5,321 nucleotides of DNA. Source: CAZAGT01 sp964484515. Its GTDB lineage: Bacteria > Desulfobacterota > DSM-4660 > Desulfatiglandales > HGW-15. The position numbers were made by a program, and so were the translations under genes. The DNA lies in contig CAZAGT010000354.1 in the NCBI GenBank assembly GCA_964484515.1, positions 1 through 5,321 of the forward strand. Reading direction: 5' to 3'. A model generated the notes under the pieces. The model made no database searches and was not told the origin of the DNA. It worked only from the letters and a program-made list of their open reading frames with translations. Positions 4,485-5,321 of the stretch are shown one piece after another (positions within the stretch are counted from its first letter, which is position 1; every line of letters begins with the position of its first letter).

Positions 4485-5292
4485 GTCCACGGTGCTCCCT
4501 CCCAGGATTGATTATTCCAGGCTTGATCGACCGGAAATCTTGAATGCCGTGTTTCACCCGCGACCGGAGGGTCCCCGGTCTCCAAGCGGGGAAGACACGG
4601 AAGATCTGCTGATACCCGTTGGAACTGGGATTTCATTGGGCGCCAGGCTGCACAGGGCCAAAAATGGCGGCCCCGTCATCCTTTTCTTTCACGGCAACGG
4701 CGAGATCGTAGCCGACTATGATGATCTCGCCCCGATGTACGTAAACGTCGGCATCAACTTCCTACCGGTTGACTACCGGGGGTACGGGCGGTCAACGGGT
4801 TTTCCCACCGTCACAGGTATGATGAGTGATTGCCATGTGGTCTTCACGTATGTAAAGCAGTTCCTCAAGACGAATGCGTATACAGGACCATTGGTGGTGA
4901 TGGGAAGGTCACTCGGAAGTGCCTCGGCGCTTGACCTTGCGTGTCAGCACAAAGACCAGATCGACGGGCTCGTCATCGAGAGTGGGTTTGCGTATACCAT
5001 ACCGCTATTGAGGCGGCTGGGGATCGATACGGATGGCTTTGGAATCGAGGAAGATAGCGCGTTCTGCAATTTGGACAAGATTGGGGGTTTTGACAAGCCC
5101 CTGCTCATCATCCACGCCGAATACGACCACATTATTCCCTTCTCAGAGGGAGAGGCGCTTTTCGGGGCCTGCCCCGCATTCCATAAGACGCTTCTCAAGA
5201 TCGAAAAGGCTGACCATAACACGATCCTGGCGTATGGTTTGAACGACTATCTGAGAGCGCTCTCCAAACTGGCCCAATCCCTAACGACGTAA
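4474..5292 (+). CDS. Alpha/beta hydrolase, Bem46/ABHD17-like
   Basis: From ATG 4474 this is a 272-residue alpha/beta hydrolase. The oxyanion motif HGNG is at 73-76 after strand PVILFF, and DYRGYGRSTG at 100-109 is typical of the Bem46/YfhR/ABHD17 group. The nucleophile elbow is GRSLGS at 144-149 with Ser146. Asp218 in HAEYDHIIP (214-222) and His248 in KADHNT (245-250) complete the triad. It should hydrolyse an ester or thioester; the substrate is unknown. No signal peptide is seen, so it is probably cytoplasmic or membrane-associated. The frame is open upstream to 4414, but that stretch overlaps the cytochrome gene. The ATG at 4474, with GTGGAG four bases ahead and an 11-base overlap, gives the best fit. 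Sharing a transcript with an exported cytochrome is unusual, and the functional link is unclear. Confidence 0.9.
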   Translation: MVGESTVLPPRIDYSRLDRPEILNAVFHPRPEGPRSPSGEDTEDLLIPVGTGISLGARLHRAKNGGPVILFFHGNGEIVADYDDLAPMYVNVGINFLPVDYRGYGRSTGFPTVTGMMSDCHVVFTYVKQFLKTNAYTGPLVVMGRSLGSASALDLACQHKDQIDGLVIESGFAYTIPLLRRLGIDTDGFGIEEDSAFCNLDKIGGFDKPLLIIHAEYDHIIPFSEGEALFGACPAFHKTLLKIEKADHNTILAYGLNDYLRALSKLAQSLTT

Positions 5293-5321
5293 GGGGCCAT
5301 CAGGTCAGCATCAAACTCGTA

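Overview
The window reads as a piece of a metagenome-assembled bacterial scaffold; a run of exactly ten N at 2983-2992 marks an assembly join. The most distinctive gene is a rhodanese-domain protein with an in-frame TGA that fits selenocysteine. With a periplasmic c-type cytochrome, a cell-wall peptidase with a signal peptide, and intergenic low-complexity tracts, this suggests an uncultivated Gram-negative anaerobe, possibly Desulfobacterota or a relative. That placement is inference; no rRNA or phylogenetic marker is present.

Layout. Minus strand 1-998: a cupin gene (588-998) followed 59 bases later by a secreted M15/DUF882-type zinc peptidase gene that runs off the left edge. A likely promoter for the pair lies at 1057-1085. 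Plus strand 1228-1965: a complete NAD(P)-dependent short-chain dehydrogenase, divergent from the cupin. 1966-2486 is non-coding and holds a GNRA-capped hairpin, three degenerate 7-base-period tracts and a long inverted repeat. Plus strand 2487-2807: the selenocysteine rhodanese, with a SECIS-like stem-loop 21 bases after the TGA.

2808-3239 has no complete gene. It holds the tail of an unrecognised leftward gene, the assembly gap, and a DtxR/IdeR-like metal-regulator box overlapping a possible leftward promoter. At 3240-3489 is the frameshifted 5' remnant of an ornithine cyclodeaminase-family gene. It stops exactly where a minus-strand gene for a membrane-anchored coiled-coil protein ends (3488-3958).

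Plus strand 4212-5292: a small monohaem cytochrome c and an alpha/beta hydrolase overlap by 11 bases and share one good sigma70-type promoter, so they are probably one operon. Apart from the cupin-peptidase and cytochrome-hydrolase pairs, the genes do not form an obvious single pathway.
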